From: Gigantopelta aegis
Lineage: Eukaryota > Mollusca > Gastropoda > Neomphalida > Peltospiridae
Direction: 5' to 3'
Length of the DNA stretch: 64,000 nucleotides
Assembly: GCF_016097555.1 (NCBI RefSeq)
Contig: NW_024533085.1
Coordinates: 1 to 64,000 of the forward strand
A program made the position numbers and the translations under genes. Each line of letters starts with the position of its first letter. Position 1 is the first letter of the stretch. Positions 35,775 through 49,435 of this stretch are shown in pieces. The notes beneath the pieces are model-generated. The model had not been told where the DNA came from and made no database searches. It worked only from the letters and a program-made list of their open reading frames with translations.

Positions 35775-36087
35775 CGGAGAGAGTACAACGATAACGTGCA
35801 AAACAGCTGACACTATAGTTGTATAGTTGGTGGAATCAAGTGGACTGGACCAAATAGTGGATCACCACAAACGGTTATATTATGCAATACTGAAAACACC
35901 TTATGTGATCCAGTTGGGGGCATAACTGGCTATACCGGTACTATCGCATCACAAAAAACGGCATGATCTTACCATCCAATCTTTTAAGGCTGCAATATAT
36001 GTTGGAGAATGATCTTGTCATGATGGACCATATGGAACTGGTAATATGTCATATATCAAGACTGTCAACAGCAAGTTCACTTTACTT
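35775..36087 (+). pseudogene. Decayed V-type Ig exon, unlike those of copies A and B
   Basis: Coding-like text runs STTITCKTADTIVV, then GGIKWTGPNSGSPQTVILCN, DPVGGITGYTGTIASQ, LTIQSFKAA, SCHDGPYGTGNMSY and KTVNSKFTL. This is V-set order: B-strand Cys, core Trp in IKW, E-strand LTIQSF, F-strand Cys in SCHDG. It is broken by a stop after TADTIVV, a frame change near 35960 and a TGA where Trp is expected before SCHDG. It is likely the leftover of another receptor gene of the cluster, with a different V domain from Ig1 of A and B. Flanking splice sites are not clear. Confidence 0.6.
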
Positions 36088-37875
36088 TGTTTCCGTACTT
36101 TATTATTATTGTAGGAACAGAAATGTCCCTTCACGATATAAATAGATAAAGATTCACCCCTAGTAACCTAGGTCCCCATTAGTAACCACATCAACTAGAT
36201 CGAATAGCTCTAAATTATGCGCCAAATCATCTGATGAAAGTATTACACACATAATTTCTAATTTGGGCCTAACTCCCTAAAGGGACCATTCCAAATTACT
36301 ATACACTAAAATCCCTTGTGTGCTTATCTTGTGTTCGGGTCGGGCCGCCTGTGCTGTCTTGTACTTGCAGGTTTGAAATGCGAGCCCCTTCATTTCCCTG
36401 AGCAGCTCTCCTGGCATGGACGAACTAACTGAACCGCGACAAAACGTTTACAAAGACAGCAGTGCGCTGCAATAACCTGATCTGAACGTCCACATTAAAT
36501 TAACTCCAGTCCACTTCAGACCCCGAGTATCTGTCTAAAATAAGGTCACGCGCTCTTTACCTGTTGTAGCTCATGTACTGTCTAGTGTACAATTCGAAAT
36601 CAGGTGATTTAAAAGCTGCTAGTATTTATAGCCTTGGTTGATATGTTGATCGAAAGGCTGCGTGTCATAGTTTTAGATACATGTTACTGTTGTCCTGTCT
36701 GTGATCTTATTTAGTGGTATATACCTTATAACATGTAATAGTATCTAAGGGGGTCAAAGTTCGAAATGCATCCAATTTGTCCTTCCACAATTACCCCTAC
36801 CTATCAGAGGAGGGTTTGGGGAGGCGGGGGGGGGGGGGGGGAGGGGACAGGGCCCGGCCCCCCTACATTTTGCGACAGTTATAATTTTATTATATATTAA
36901 TTTTCATTTTTTCACGATCCCCTCCAAACCTCCCCCAAAGTTCCATTGGCATTCCGCCTCGTGTCACTGGGCCCCTCCAAATGGATTTTCTGGATCCGCC
37001 ACTGACTCCCTGCCATTGGTGATCAAATGCGACAGGAGTAATCCTTGTAATTTAATTGGAATTAATGACAATATACCAGCCACTATTGTGCTTGAAACAT
37101 GTCTGTATTCCTACTAAAATAGGATGACCATTTTGATGCGGAATCAGGTTAGTCAAAGGCGCTTCCCACTGTATTTGAAACGAGCAGCTGCTTGGTCCCT
37201 ATTTTGGTGATTTACTTTAAGCGGTGAGCGGTAAGTAGTAGTGTGTATACTAAATAAAACGCTACGTACAGCAGTTATAGCCACACATTTTAGACATTTG
37301 TTTCTATATTTTGAAATGCAGTGATGTATGGTTAACAAAGGTAATGAATAAACCACATATTTCTAATGCACGTCTACGCATGGTATGAACCTGTTTTAAA
37401 CATGCATTAATTTACTGAACCCCTTACAGCAGTCTTTGCTGACTACTACTTGTATACAAAAGATAACAATACAGCATTATCTGGTAGACTAGATACATGA
37501 ATACGAATTACGCTCGTATAGCTCAGTCTGTTACGGTCAACTCAAGTACGGATAATGGGGTGGGGTTGGGGTCTAGCCGCCAGGACAGGACATCCTGCAG
37601 TGTTAATGGTTATGCTCAGGATAGACATGCCTGGACAGTCAAAGAAAGGAGGAACATTAACATAGTTACCTTCTCTCTCCTAACATTAGCATAGTGTACT
37701 CGTGTGATGCCTGTTTTTCGTATATTTGTACATCAGAGCCGTCAGAGCTGATTAGGAGGGGCCAGGGGGCATTGGCTCATGAAACTCTGAATATTATGCA
37801 CTGCCTCCAAAAGAAAATCTGAATATAATATATTATAACTGACCCTCTCTCCGCTCTCAGTTGCTGTCATCTTCT
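36088..37875. other. Intergenic, no gene seen
   Basis: Includes a G-run near 36822-36845 with GGGCCCGGCC and GGATCCGCCACTG words that recur as ends of mollusc repeats (recalled). Nothing else supported. Confidence 0.4.
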
Positions 37876-37879
37876 TAAC

Positions 37880-38096
37880 GCATGGGGCGGTATGTAGGAC
37901 TCGCTCGATACGCGGTCGCTCTAGGATCGATCCCCGTCGGTGGTATATCAAAGTCTTTGGTATGTGTCCGTGGGGAGGTGCATATAAAACTTCGCTTGCT
38001 ACTAATGTAAAAATGTCGCGGGTTTCCTCTAGCCTATGGTTAATAAATCAATGTATTCTAGCGATGTCGTTAAACAAAAGAAAACTTTAACTTCTT
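37880..38096 (+). mobile_element. SINE with internal deletions
   Basis: GGTCGCTCTAGGATCGATCC is followed directly by GGTGGTATATCAAAG, so the middle is deleted. It ends in GATGTCGTTAAACAAAAG. Confidence 0.8.
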
Positions 38097-38318
38097 ATAT
38101 CATATGACAACAAAATGATTATAGGCGTTTTAGAGATGACATTTTACTTGGGTGTTGCCCGATATCCAACCTCTAGATCGAATCCTTATATAGATACATG
38201 TATGTATGTATGCACGTATGCATGTGTATATGTACTGTATATACCTACCACCCACAATACAAACCCTGTCATGTACATGCGTACAAACCAACATTCGCTC
38301 AAGATTAATGGCGCAACT

Positions 38319-38319
<1 letters not shown>

Positions 38320-38349
<30 letters not shown>
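38320..38349. repeat. Poly-G tract
   Basis: About 30 G residues. Confidence 0.95.
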
Positions 38350-38350
<1 letters not shown>

Positions 38351-38514
38351 GGAAGATTAGGTATTAATTTGATTTTTAACGGGATGCGACAATGCTTTAT
38401 CGTCATAGTTGATGTCGTGCTTCCCAGCCCGCTTCCGACGCTTATAAAACTAGGACAAAGCTAACATCAACATTTGTTTCTGTGAAAGAGAATAATATAA
38501 TTTCGTTTATTTAT

Positions 38515-38909
38515 TTAAAGGGACACACACCTGAGTTTGCAGCATTGTAAGATGTTTCCGACTAATAAAATATTTCTACGATTAAACTTATATATTAAAT
38601 ATATTTTCTTGTTTAGAATATCAGTGTCTGTATATTCAATGTGTTTCTGGTCATCTTAATATTTGTAAGAAATCCAAAGTGGATTTTGTCTTCAAATACT
38701 TTGGTACGTACGACAAAAACATATTTTCGGAATTAAAATGAATTTTAACCTATTACAAATATTAGAACGATCAGAAAGATGTTTAATATACAGCCACTAA
38801 TATTTTATACAGAAAAATATAATTGATATGTAATTACAATCGTTAAAAAAAGTATCTGTTAGTCGATAGATTCTTAAAAATTGCAGCAAACTCAGGAATG
38901 TCCCTTTAA
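38515..38909. mobile_element. TTAA-bounded MITE, 395 bp
   Basis: Left end TTAAAGGGACACACACCTGA, right end ...TCAGGAATGTCCCTTTAA, inverted copies. CTGAGTTTGC / GCAAACTCAG extends the pairing. No ORF. Confidence 0.8.
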
Positions 38910-40149
38910 CGAGTGTGGCTAAAATACTATATGCAATATATCAACCACGGTAATACAATACCTCCTTCAAACTATTAACTGAACAAAATGGAACTGTTGA
39001 TGGCTCATTTGTCACATGTTTGGAATGTTTTTACAACAGCTCTAAATTTACCACAAAATTGTAGTACTAGCTTTTACAGATACCTTCTTACATGATTCAG
39101 GAACAAAGGTACGTTAATTGATATAATGATACTGGATGAAATAAAATTGCATATGTTTATTGCCCAGATAAAACTAATTTGTTTTACAACAAACATAGTA
39201 AAATTTATTACCAATAGCAGGACTGGTAGTTTTAATTGCGCTACCAATCGTTAGATGCCATATCCACTTAACCCGAGTATTTTGTCGTTCGAGAGCTAGA
39301 TGGACATGTGGACGGCTATAGTGGCTCTCTGCGAGTAGGAAAAGATTCTCATTCTAATGCAATACTAATCCTATCTTTGACGTTAAATGCCATTATACTA
39401 AACCACGAACAGAAAATCGATCAATGATATATATGGTATTTGACGTCACACATAGGATTATATTTGTATTAGAATGGAAATATTTTCCTACTGAGCTTTC
39501 TTAGCAGTAGGCAAACATCCCGTGTTTTTCGTCACAGAGTTATCTATCTAACGGCAGGCTACTCGAGCGAGGTTCCACATTCTTCATTTAATACTTTGGA
39601 GGAGGAGGTGCTGTTCTATTCACATTTTTGGGTCACAATCTGGTTTATATATTATTATAGGTCCACGAGATATTATTTGGTATAATACAATCTAAAAGCC
39701 CAAGAAATGTGCCTCCTTTTTCAATGGGATTCATATACTTGCCTTTATTTGACACCCTGAGCGGATTCTGCCGCTATCTGTTACAGGGTTCGACATCTGT
39801 AGTAGCCAAAAAGGGACTTCGAACCGACATCTGTTGTTTACCGCTATCTGTTGTTCAAGTATATATGGGACACATCAAGCCGCCATGGAAACCCAAAAAA
39901 TCAACAGAATTTAAAAATAAAATTAACCAGGACTCACTCTAAATCATATCCACAATGCTTCATAATCATTCCGTTGACATTCAAACACGTATCGATACTG
40001 CAACAGAGGCTATAAACATATATATTTTAGATGCGGCTGAATCGACGATAGGTCATGCAGGATCTTGCACGATTAAGTGACGTGAAAAATTCAAAGGTAA
40101 CCAATCACTGTTCGGTAAGACACACATTTGTCGAGTTCTCCGAGGAAAA
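38910..40149. other. Intergenic, no gene recognised
   Basis: A 77-codon ORF at 39709-39942 has no domain I know. Nothing else supported. Confidence 0.4.
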
Positions 40150-40384
40150 TATCACTCAACACGTTTTATTTTGGACCACACAGATAATGAGATAGGAAAC
40201 CCGCTGTCGCCACTTCATGGGTTACACTTTTCGATTAGCAGCAAGGGATATTTTATATGCACCATCCCACAGACAGGGTAGTACATACCACGGCCGTTGA
40301 TATACCAGTCGTGGTGCACTGGCTGGAACGAGAAATAGCCCAATGGGCCCACCGACAGGGATCGATTCCAGACCGACCGCACAG
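40150..40384 (-). mobile_element. SINE, - strand, without 3' end
   Basis: Read on the - strand: head region GGTCTGGAATCGATCCCTGT, then ACTGGTATATCAACGGCCGT, to GTGGCGACAGCGGGTTTCCT. Confidence 0.85.
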
Positions 40385-42225
40385 CGATTAACAAAGAGAT
40401 TAATTAATGCAAGTAAAACGTATAAAAAGTCCTTGTTGAAAATCAGTCTGTCCAAAGATTTAATATTGAAAAACGAATGCGACAACTGAGAACAAACGAC
40501 CCAAAAGCTTTTTACAAACTACTTAAACCACCTAACGAACATTTTTATGGTTGTTCTATCGTCAGGTTTCCGTATTAGCATTGTAAGACATTTTAAGGTC
40601 CCAAAATAAAAACTGGCCTGCTAAATGATCTAGATAATTACGTAAAAAGCCAAAATTGTACTGGGGTATCCCTGGATACAGATGAAAGGTTCTATGAAAC
40701 AGCTCTTTACTTTTTATGTTTATTATATGCTGACGATACTGCGCTTCTCGCGACAAACGACTCTGACTTAAAACAATCTCTAAATGTCTCTTCACAATAT
40801 TGCAGTAAATGGAAACTCAAAGTAAATGCAAGTAAAACTAAAATAATAATTTTCAATGGCACCAGTAATGATTACAAGAACGTTTTTACACTCGGAAATG
40901 ATGTGCTTGAAAACGTAAAATAATATAAATACCTAGGTCTTACTTTTACCAAACTAAATACATTTTATACAAGGAAAACACAGCTAACTCAGTTCTTTAC
41001 ATTGTTTTTATTTAAATTTTGAATTTTTATATTGATGTTGATCATCCCCTTATTTGTTTGCATTACCATAGTTTGACACCCAATAGCCGATGTATTTTTC
41101 GTGCTGAGGTGTCGTTAAACATTCATTTATTCATTCATTCATTCCATTGTACTCCCGATTCTTTTATACGGATGCGAAATATGGGGTTACGAAAACATCG
41201 ATATCATTGAGAATATTCAAATACAATTCTTAAGACACATCCAACCAGTAAAAAAGGCACCACGCTATTCTTGTTATATGTACAACTAGGAAGGAGAACC
41301 CTTAAATTAATTATTCAACAAATAATTATAAGTTTTTGGGCCCGTATCGTATCTGGTAAACAAACACAGTCATCGTTTTTACTGCATGAATTAATGTTAC
41401 ACGACTCTTCTAGACATGACAAATGTTTGGATGTCACAGAACTTTCCATCCAAAAAAATACTTCTTAAGCAAGTAAAATTAAGACAAAACGACAAGTATT
41501 TACAACAATGGAATAGTAAAATAGCTTTATCATCAAGAGGTAAAACGTACACTATATTTAAAGAAAACCTTAGATTAGAAAAATATCTATTATATTACCA
41601 CAAACATTTTGGGCTATATTACTCAAATTTAGAAGATCTAACCACTACTTACCAATCGAAATAGGACGCTGGAACAACAACCCAGTAGAAGATCGAACGT
41701 GCACACCACGTAACAATAATGACATTGGAGACGAATTCCACTATTTATTCACATGCACTTATCTCACTAAGTCCCGCAAAACATTTGCTTAAGCCATATT
41801 ATTATAATAAACCAAGTACGTTCCAATTTAAACAAATAATGACGAATAGCGAAATAGATGTTCTCAAGAAATTATGTAAATTAATAAAAGAAATTATTGA
41901 TAAATGCAGTAAACCCTAAAAGACCACTGGCCTATAATTATTTACAATTATGTGTGCGCGTCTGATTAGCACATTTTGGTAGTAATTACAATAATGTGAC
42001 ATTACATTACTTTATTCTAATTGTGTTTTATTATTGCTTTTATTATTTTATTGTATTTGTATTATACTATTGTCTCTATTACTGTATTGTATTTGTATTA
42101 ATACCATTGTACTATTGTCTCTTGTAAACTCTGTCTTGTCATTACAGTTTATATATCATGTTCCTCATATGCCGTTGTGTAACGGTCTGAGCGTAATAAA
42201 GATCTGTTCTGTTCTGCTCTGTGTT
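40385..42225 (+). mobile_element. Broken LINE (non-LTR retrotransposon) with a SINE tail inside
   Basis: Visible in order: an endonuclease-RT linker (RMRQLRTNDPKAFYKLLKPP near 40480), a large deletion, then the RT palm (LYFLCLLYADDTALLATNDS near 40720, with YADD). WKLKVNASKTKIIIFNG and KYLGLTF follow, then a SINE 3' tail (41071-41152). After that come the C-terminal region (PILLYGCEIWGYENI), a tail end with FTCTYLTKSRKTFA, and a 3' UTR ending GATCTGTTCTGTTCTGCTCT. Several stops and frame changes make it dead. Clade not resolved; the RT resembles the CR1/Jockey/I assemblage. Confidence 0.75.
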
Positions 42226-42374
42226 GTAAGGATCCTTAGATAATCACATAATTGCGGAATTTAAGATACCTAGAGTACTATACGTAACGTGCTTTAACAG
42301 CTCCGTGGGAAAATGTAACATCGCTACATTAACAGCTCAGATATGTGCCCAGACAATTAAACTCGTGATTTGTG

Positions 42375-42476
42375 GCCCCACGGATTGCATCTCATACCGT
42401 TGCTGGGATTCGATCATATGACACCGAATCGCACGCACTTCACAGACAACCAGGGTAATAACCGCTGGACCACCAA
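42375..42476 (-). mobile_element. tRNA-like SINE head, - strand (weak)
   Basis: On the - strand GGTGGTCCAGCGGTTATTAC looks like an A-box region and GATCGAATCCCAGC a B-box region, but no known body follows. Confidence 0.4.
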
Positions 42477-42695
42477 CACATTATTAAAAAGGAATGTTCA
42501 GTTAACCGATGATATACAAGCGACCTACAAAATAGTATATAACAAGACATGTGTTACACCAGTGCTGGAGTTACGTGCCACCACCATACATGAAGATACG
42601 TTTGACCTAGATATTTTGCTGATTGTTCACCTACATAAAAACACACATACACATTGTACCCGGAAGAAAGCCCGTCTATACAGGTCAATTTAATA

Positions 42696-42750
42696 ATGGC
42701 TATGTTTGTGTACATATTAGTTTCTATGACCGCTGTTAACCACGTTCTGG
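42696..42750 (+). CDS. Copy B exon 1: signal peptide
   Basis: Encodes MAMFVYILVSMTAVNHVL plus one base; donor CTGG|GTGAGT. The same length and phase as copy A exon 1, with similar upstream sequence, support both starts. Confidence 0.75.
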
Positions 42751-42856
42751 GTGAGTGTTTACTACTTCTATATTTATAAATCAATTATTCATAATTTGTA
42801 GCCGTAGGTCGGAACACGATCATGGGAATACATCTCTGGAATGTAAAAAGAAGTCC

Positions 42857-43128
42857 CACCGGCCTCGGTGCTGTAGTGGTTACGCCACCAGACTTAATGC
42901 TGGCATGTACTGGGTTCGCATCCCGGTACCGGCTCCCAACCAGAGCGAGTTTAACAACTTTAAGTGATAGGTGTAAGGCCACTGCACCAACTTCTCTCTC
43001 ACTAACCACTAATTACAAACTAACCACTAATTATCTGTCCTGTACAGACAACACAGATGGTTGAGGTGCGTGCCCAGGACAGCGTGCTTGAACCTTATGC
43101 ACAATAATAAATATAAATGAATGAATGA
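42857..43128 (+). mobile_element. Second SINE family (CCGGCCTCGG head), + strand
   Basis: ACCGGCCTCGGTGCTGTAGT, B-box region GGGTTCGCATCCCGGTACC, then a body with TCACTAACCACTAATTA, GTGCCCAGGACAGCGTGCTT and an AATGAATGAATG tail. Pieces of the same family are at 43640-43843 (-) and 50905-51035 (+). Confidence 0.8.
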
Positions 43129-43364
43129 AAGTAACGCCACTATTACAGATACTTGTAGATATCAGCTGCGATCCATTATTTCTTATGAGTCTTATAATTT
43201 TTCATAAATATTCATTTTCTCTATTTCCACTTGTCACTAAAATATAAAATATTTAGAACATTTGTTGTGTAAAAAATGTCTCATATATACATGATGTATG
43301 CATATCAATATATTGTATGTATGTCGAGGTTGACTGTTACATACATAGATAGTATCACATTGGC

Positions 43365-43567
43365 GCAGGGGATAGTTAAATCCTTCCAGACTTCACAAAT
43401 TATCCCATGCCGTGTCTGGGACTCACTCGAATCGCCCGTAACTTGTATACTTGACACAATACCTTTTGAGCTATTGAGGCATTCATTTTCTCTTACGCTG
43501 TCGCTGGGAATCGAACCTAGGGCACCGACTTTACGTGCAATTCCATGACACGATAACCATTCAACCA
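43365..43567 (-). mobile_element. Third tRNA-headed SINE, - strand
   Basis: On the - strand ATCGGTGGTTGAATGGTTAT then GGTTCGATTCCCAGCG give A- and B-box-like motifs at tRNA spacing; an unrelated body follows. Confidence 0.6.
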
Positions 43568-43639
43568 CCGATATCTTGTGGAAAAAATGATTAATTAACG
43601 TGCATTTATTGGCAAACTTGGCTCTGACAAATATCTTTA

Positions 43640-43843
43640 TTTCATTTCAACTTATTTTCGTGCTTATATCCAATTAAGGTTCAAGCACAGTGTCCTTGGC
43701 ACACACTTCAACTATCTGGAACTATCTAATCAGTGAATTAGTTGTTAGTGGTTAGTGAGAGAAAAGAGGTTTTAGTGGTCTTACATCTACTCAATGGGTG
43801 GGAGCCGGTACCGGGCTGAGAACCCTGTACCTACCACCAATAC
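43640..43843 (-). mobile_element. Second-family SINE, - strand
   Basis: Reverse complement carries GGTACCGGCTCCCA, TCACTAACCACTAAC, GTGCCAAGGACACTGTGCTT and AACCTTAATTGGATATAAGC. Confidence 0.75.
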
Positions 43844-43871
43844 CACCAATACCACCAATACGACTACTACG

Positions 43872-43908
<37 letters not shown>

Positions 43909-43929
43909 AAATTATTGTTATTATTAATA

Positions 43930-43960
<31 letters not shown>

Positions 43961-43962
43961 TT
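43840..43962. repeat. Trinucleotide microsatellites just before exon 2
   Basis: (ACC)n, then (ACT)n, then (TTA)n run into the polypyrimidine tract of copy B exon 2, leaving only TTTTACAG as acceptor context. Confidence 0.9.
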
Positions 43963-43966
43963 ACAG

Positions 43967-44320
43967 GTGCATCACTGCATATTTCTGGATCTTCATCTTA
44001 TGCAGTGTGAAATCGGCCATTTACCTTGACGTGTACAGTGTCACAGGCTGCTGGTCTCGGTGATTTGATAGTATTCAGTAATGAAACAACATCATCAGTT
44101 GCTAATCTAATGCAGAGTGGTGATTCATCTTCTGTGTTTAATCCTCCCTCAGTACCAGGTTACTCTGTATCCTGTGGAAGTGGAACAGACAGTAGCTCGT
44201 CCTCCACTAAGAAGTATACTCTGATGATCAACAGAACTGCAGAAGGTGACGTTACAAACTGGTGGTGTCTTCTGAATACAGCTAGAACACGCAGTAACAC
44301 AATCAGTCTGATGCTTAGCA
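43967..44320 (+). pseudogene. Copy B exon 2: Ig domain 1 with in-frame stop
   Basis: Same 354-base length as in copy A. GASLHISGSSSYAV is followed by TGA (44008-44010), where copy A has TTG. Downstream FTLTCTVS, GYSVSCGS and TNWWCLLN keep the core residues. Confidence 0.8.
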
Positions 44321-45610
44321 GTAAGTTCTGACTTTTAATTATATGATAAGCAAGTAAAGTCTCTATCTAAAACTGCAAACTGTTCTTGAAATAATGTTTA
44401 GCCAATATTGCATTAAAACCGGTAACCCTAGTTTTCAATCTTTTTATTTCACCTTTTAGTCTGTTAGAAATATCAGGTTGATCAAAAACACGTTGTATTT
44501 GCCAGAATTGATAATTTAAGCTAAACGTTGTAAATAATGGGCAAGTTAGCGGCATAACATCTGTAATAGCCGAATATATTTTATTTAAAGATTGAAAAAA
44601 GCAACAACATCAGTTTAACATTTATAAACAAAAGTAAAACAGTTACAATGGAAAGTTAAAGTTAATAAAAGGACAATCACATCTCACAATAAGCTGACTG
44701 GAGCGAGTGACGGAAGGAAAGTTATTGATCGGTCACCGAGACCTTCAGGCCGCACAGTGTATATTTTATGGAGCAACAAATCTAGAGACCATTCTAGTTG
44801 CGTGTTCAGCCAGACCGAGTAGATAAACGTCCGCTAGACTTCACGGTTAACAAAATGGCCACGTCGGGTACCAATCAAATAGTTCGCAAACGTTAGGGAA
44901 AGGTTTGTTGGCTGAACTTGAGGCTGGTCTATAGTTGTTTCACTTGCATATAGATCATAAAACTCATAATATGAATTGGAAATAGAATGACATTTTACAT
45001 TTGATTGCATGGCTATAGGCAAAGGTTTTTAGGTTAAATCACAATAGAAATATGTAACTAGGCTTTTGTTAACGCCTCGTGTTTGCATTTTAGAACAGTT
45101 TAACAAATTACTTAGTAGTTCCGAACTGCACAAGAGAGACATTCTAGAAACAGTTCTGGTCATACATCCTAGAAATGGCTTGTTTAGATTGAAAGTACAT
45201 TGCTGGTGTCTTTTAAATATATTGTTCTGTAAATAAGACATGTAGTTTGGATAAATACTTGCCGGATATCACTTGCATTTAGTAAACCTATATCTGGGGT
45301 TTGATTTCGTTTGCTACGTGGTGCTGATGGTCCCGTGTGGATCACTTACTAAATGCACTTAATACTGTTTTGGTCTTATGACAAATACAATAAATATCTC
45401 TAGCTGCTTTTTTTCATATCCTGGTTCGCCTCACAACTCTCGCTGAAGCTAAGCGGTTTACAAAAAACAGAGTCTGTTTTGTTCATATTTGAAACACACC
45501 CCTACCAATTCTAAACCACTCTACGTAGTTTTTTAAAACTGATTTATTCGTAAACATGTTCTGACGAGGCGAGGAAGGTTTCAATCTCAAATTGATGGAA
45601 ATATGTGGTA

Positions 45611-45795
45611 GCACTGGCGTAGCTGGTTGAGGTGGTGGTGGTGGTGGTGGTGGTGGTGGTGTGTGTGTGTGGGGGGGGGGGCATGCCTCCCATCACACCT
45701 CTTCCCCCACCATCATCTCTTATAATTGCCTGTCACCCCACAAATGACAATGTGGGTGCTTCACCCAATATCATATATCCTGGCTATGCCAATGC
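45611..45795. mobile_element. ~185-bp MITE around a (GGT)n tract
   Basis: Left end GCACTGGCGTAGCTGG and right end CCTGGCTATGCCAATGC are imperfect inverted copies; a GGT/GT/G run lies inside. Confidence 0.55.
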
Positions 45796-46687
45796 ATTGA
45801 AGTAAAATATTATTAATTTAATATTATTAATTTAATGATGCCCTGATATCTGCATTATCACACACACGCGCGCGGGCACGAACGCACGCACACTCTTTCT
45901 CTCTCTCTCTCTCACGCACACACACACATCCATGCACACACACGCGAACACACACACGCGAACTCATTGGTTTACGATTAAAATATTGGTATATGCTGGT
46001 GATTTAAGCTGTAGATACTATATTATTTTTAATTCTGCCAGGATTTTCTCAGACGTGGTGTCCGTGTGTTGTCCATTAACTAATTTGTTAAAGCCTTCTC
46101 CTACAGTTTTGATTGGTTATTTATGGATTTGAACAACAAAACCCTAATACACAATGCAGAGTCGAATGAACATTTGGTAAAATAGTGGCTGATTCCATGA
46201 ATCTCTGTCTAGCGTCTCATCCATTACTGGAGATGTCACCCCTCTTGCACCGCCACAAATATAACTGCCACCGACAGACTAGTTTATAACATCAAAACTA
46301 GTACCACACAGACTTCATTAGAATAAGTGCAGCTGTGATGATATGCACTCTGAATCACTGCCATAATGTAGCAGTCGGTATTTTGTGCGTGAAGCTAGGT
46401 TCAACAAAGTTCACAACACCAGCTACGGGTTAGGGCATCATCTTTTATTCATGTAAACATAATACACAAGACACACCCTGCAAGGATTAAAAACACAAAC
46501 GTTAACAATATGGTAAAAACAATACAAATATATCCCTATCGAGGTAAAACAAACATTCAGGTATATATTAATGAAATACATTGCAAATCATAGAAAACCG
46601 TCATTAAGTATTAATTATCATTCTGATGATTATGAACCATCATCCTCTTTATCCTAAATACTGTCATCACGATTATTAATCATGTTA

Positions 46688-46696
<9 letters not shown>

Positions 46697-46765
<69 letters not shown>
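46697..46765. repeat. (AT)n microsatellite
   Basis: AT run of about 70 bases with one interruption. Confidence 0.9.
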
Positions 46766-46770
<5 letters not shown>

Positions 46771-48446
46771 TAATAATTATAATAATAATAATCAATTCGT
46801 GACCACCAATTATAATCATTGATTATAGCAAAGGGGAGATAATTTATAGTAAATAGGGTTATTTAAATGATTGTAATTATATTATTATTTGATGTAATAA
46901 AGAGATATACTTAGCTTTATCATTAATGAGTTTATGAAAGAAAGGATATAAATTACAAGAGTATATTTAAAATTACAAATATATAAGTATTAGACTTAAC
47001 CTGTAGCTTAACATACCATATGAATTACACGTAGGCATTGTGTTGATATATTCCATAACAACTGGGGAAACCTGCATAAAAATAAATTCATAATATCAAT
47101 TGTTTAGTATATGGTTTTCATATATCTATTATACATTCAGAAATAAAACATTTAAACTAATTCATTCCAAAACCAATGTTTTGGTGTAGTTCGTCATAAA
47201 AACAATTGACTAAACGTAGCTAAATTATTAACTCAAATAAGCTAACAACTAAAACAGAAACTTCACTTAAATCATAAAATATATAGTTTTGACAGCAGAA
47301 AACAAAGATGGCTGACATTCATTATGTCACGCCCTGTAATCCATAATAATTAAAAGGCAGATTTATTATTAAATATTATATGTTAAATTATTCATTAATC
47401 ATTACCAGGAATAGAAAATTAGGCATTTACTATTATTATTTAAGTTTATCTTCTATAACAAATTAATACTAACCTTTAAATTAAACTTCTACTATTTCTC
47501 TCTGATCTGAACTTGTTTCTCCAAATACTAAATAATTCTGTCCTGTCTGGTCAGTCCAAAGAAAGCATGCAGATACAGGTGAGCGTTAATTAGCCAATGG
47601 GAGAGAAAGAGACAAGGGTCAAAGTTTAAAGATAGCTTGGGTGTTTGTATTGTAGCTATGGATACCAAAAGAGCTCACACTGACTGCACTGATGTGGTCG
47701 CGCGTGGTTGACCAGCATACACGAACATATCACAGGTACAGGGCAATACTAGAAAAAGGTGATAAAATGTTAATTATAGTGATATGTTGTTCAACCTGTA
47801 GTTGTTACAGCCTGAAAATAAACATTAATGAAATACATACTAAATACCATACTTAAAGGTACATACTCCTCTAAGAACCTGAAATTAAACATTAATTACA
47901 TAAAACCTATATGCTTAAAATACACCTGTACTACAATAACGGTGATGATATAAGGTATCCTGTCCCATCGTTGGCACCCGTCATGAGTGTGCGTAATGCA
48001 ACGAAATGCATATTTCACAATTCTAAAAACGCACGTACCTGTAAGAAGTAAAGGTTATGGTAACAATCTCTATTTTGAGAGTGGGTTCCAAGTTTTAACA
48101 TCACATACTTTTGTTTCACTTTATTATAACTTTATCTAGATGTGTTTTATAGGTTTGTAGATAGCCAAACTTAGTGTCTGCGACTTTAATTCGCCAAAGC
48201 GATCAGTCGAAACTGGGACCCAGTTTGCTCATCTGCTATTTTGGCTGTTTTGCTAATTAACATCTTGTTTTTTGTATGTCCAGCTTAAAGTCTATTAGTA
48301 CGAAGATACATTGAACACTAAAGAAAAAAACGCATCACTGAAATTCGCGCAGGATGTTTCGTTGAACTGGATACGTGTTTTGAGAGTTTTCAGCGTGTGT
48401 AGTGCTCTGACTGCACGACCCCCCTCGTGCATATTAGTACAAAATT

Positions 48447-48756
48447 AAAGTTTGTTTTATTTAACGACACCACTAGAGTATATTGATTTGTTAATCATCG
48501 GGTATTGGATGTCAATCATTTGGGCTTTTTGCAATTTTTAAATATAGTCTTAGAGAGGAAACTCGCTATATTTGTTCGTTAGTAGCAAGGGATCTTTGAT
48601 ATGCACCATCCCATAGACAGGATAGCATATACCACAGCTAATCGTGGTGCCTTGGCTGGAAAGAGAAATAGCCCAATGGATCCACCGACGGGGCTTGATC
48701 TCAAACCGACCACGCATCAAGTGAGCTCATAATCACTGGGCTTCGTCCCGCTCCCC
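48447..48756 (-). mobile_element. SINE, full length, - strand
   Basis: AGCGGGACGAAGCCCAGTGA head at about 48756 on the - strand, B-box region GATCAAGCCCCGTCGGTGG, body, and tail AAATAAAACAAACTTT at about 48450. Confidence 0.88.
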
Positions 48757-48795
48757 TATCAATTTGAACACAATTGCTGATATTTTCCAACACAA

Positions 48796-49435
<640 letters not shown>

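Noticed and set aside
39709-39942. 77-codon ORF as a new gene
   Set aside because: No start context, domain, splice signal or repeat support; length is expected by chance.
43794-44063. Thr-rich ORF leading into copy B exon 2
   Set aside because: The Thr run is a trinucleotide microsatellite in the intron; the acceptor at 43966 separates it from the Ig exon.
46300-48000. Possible solo LTR or second LTR element
   Set aside because: AT-rich with a few LTR-like words, but no repeated ends or coding landmarks were found. A short likeness between 47950-48000 and 32510-32575 was not enough.
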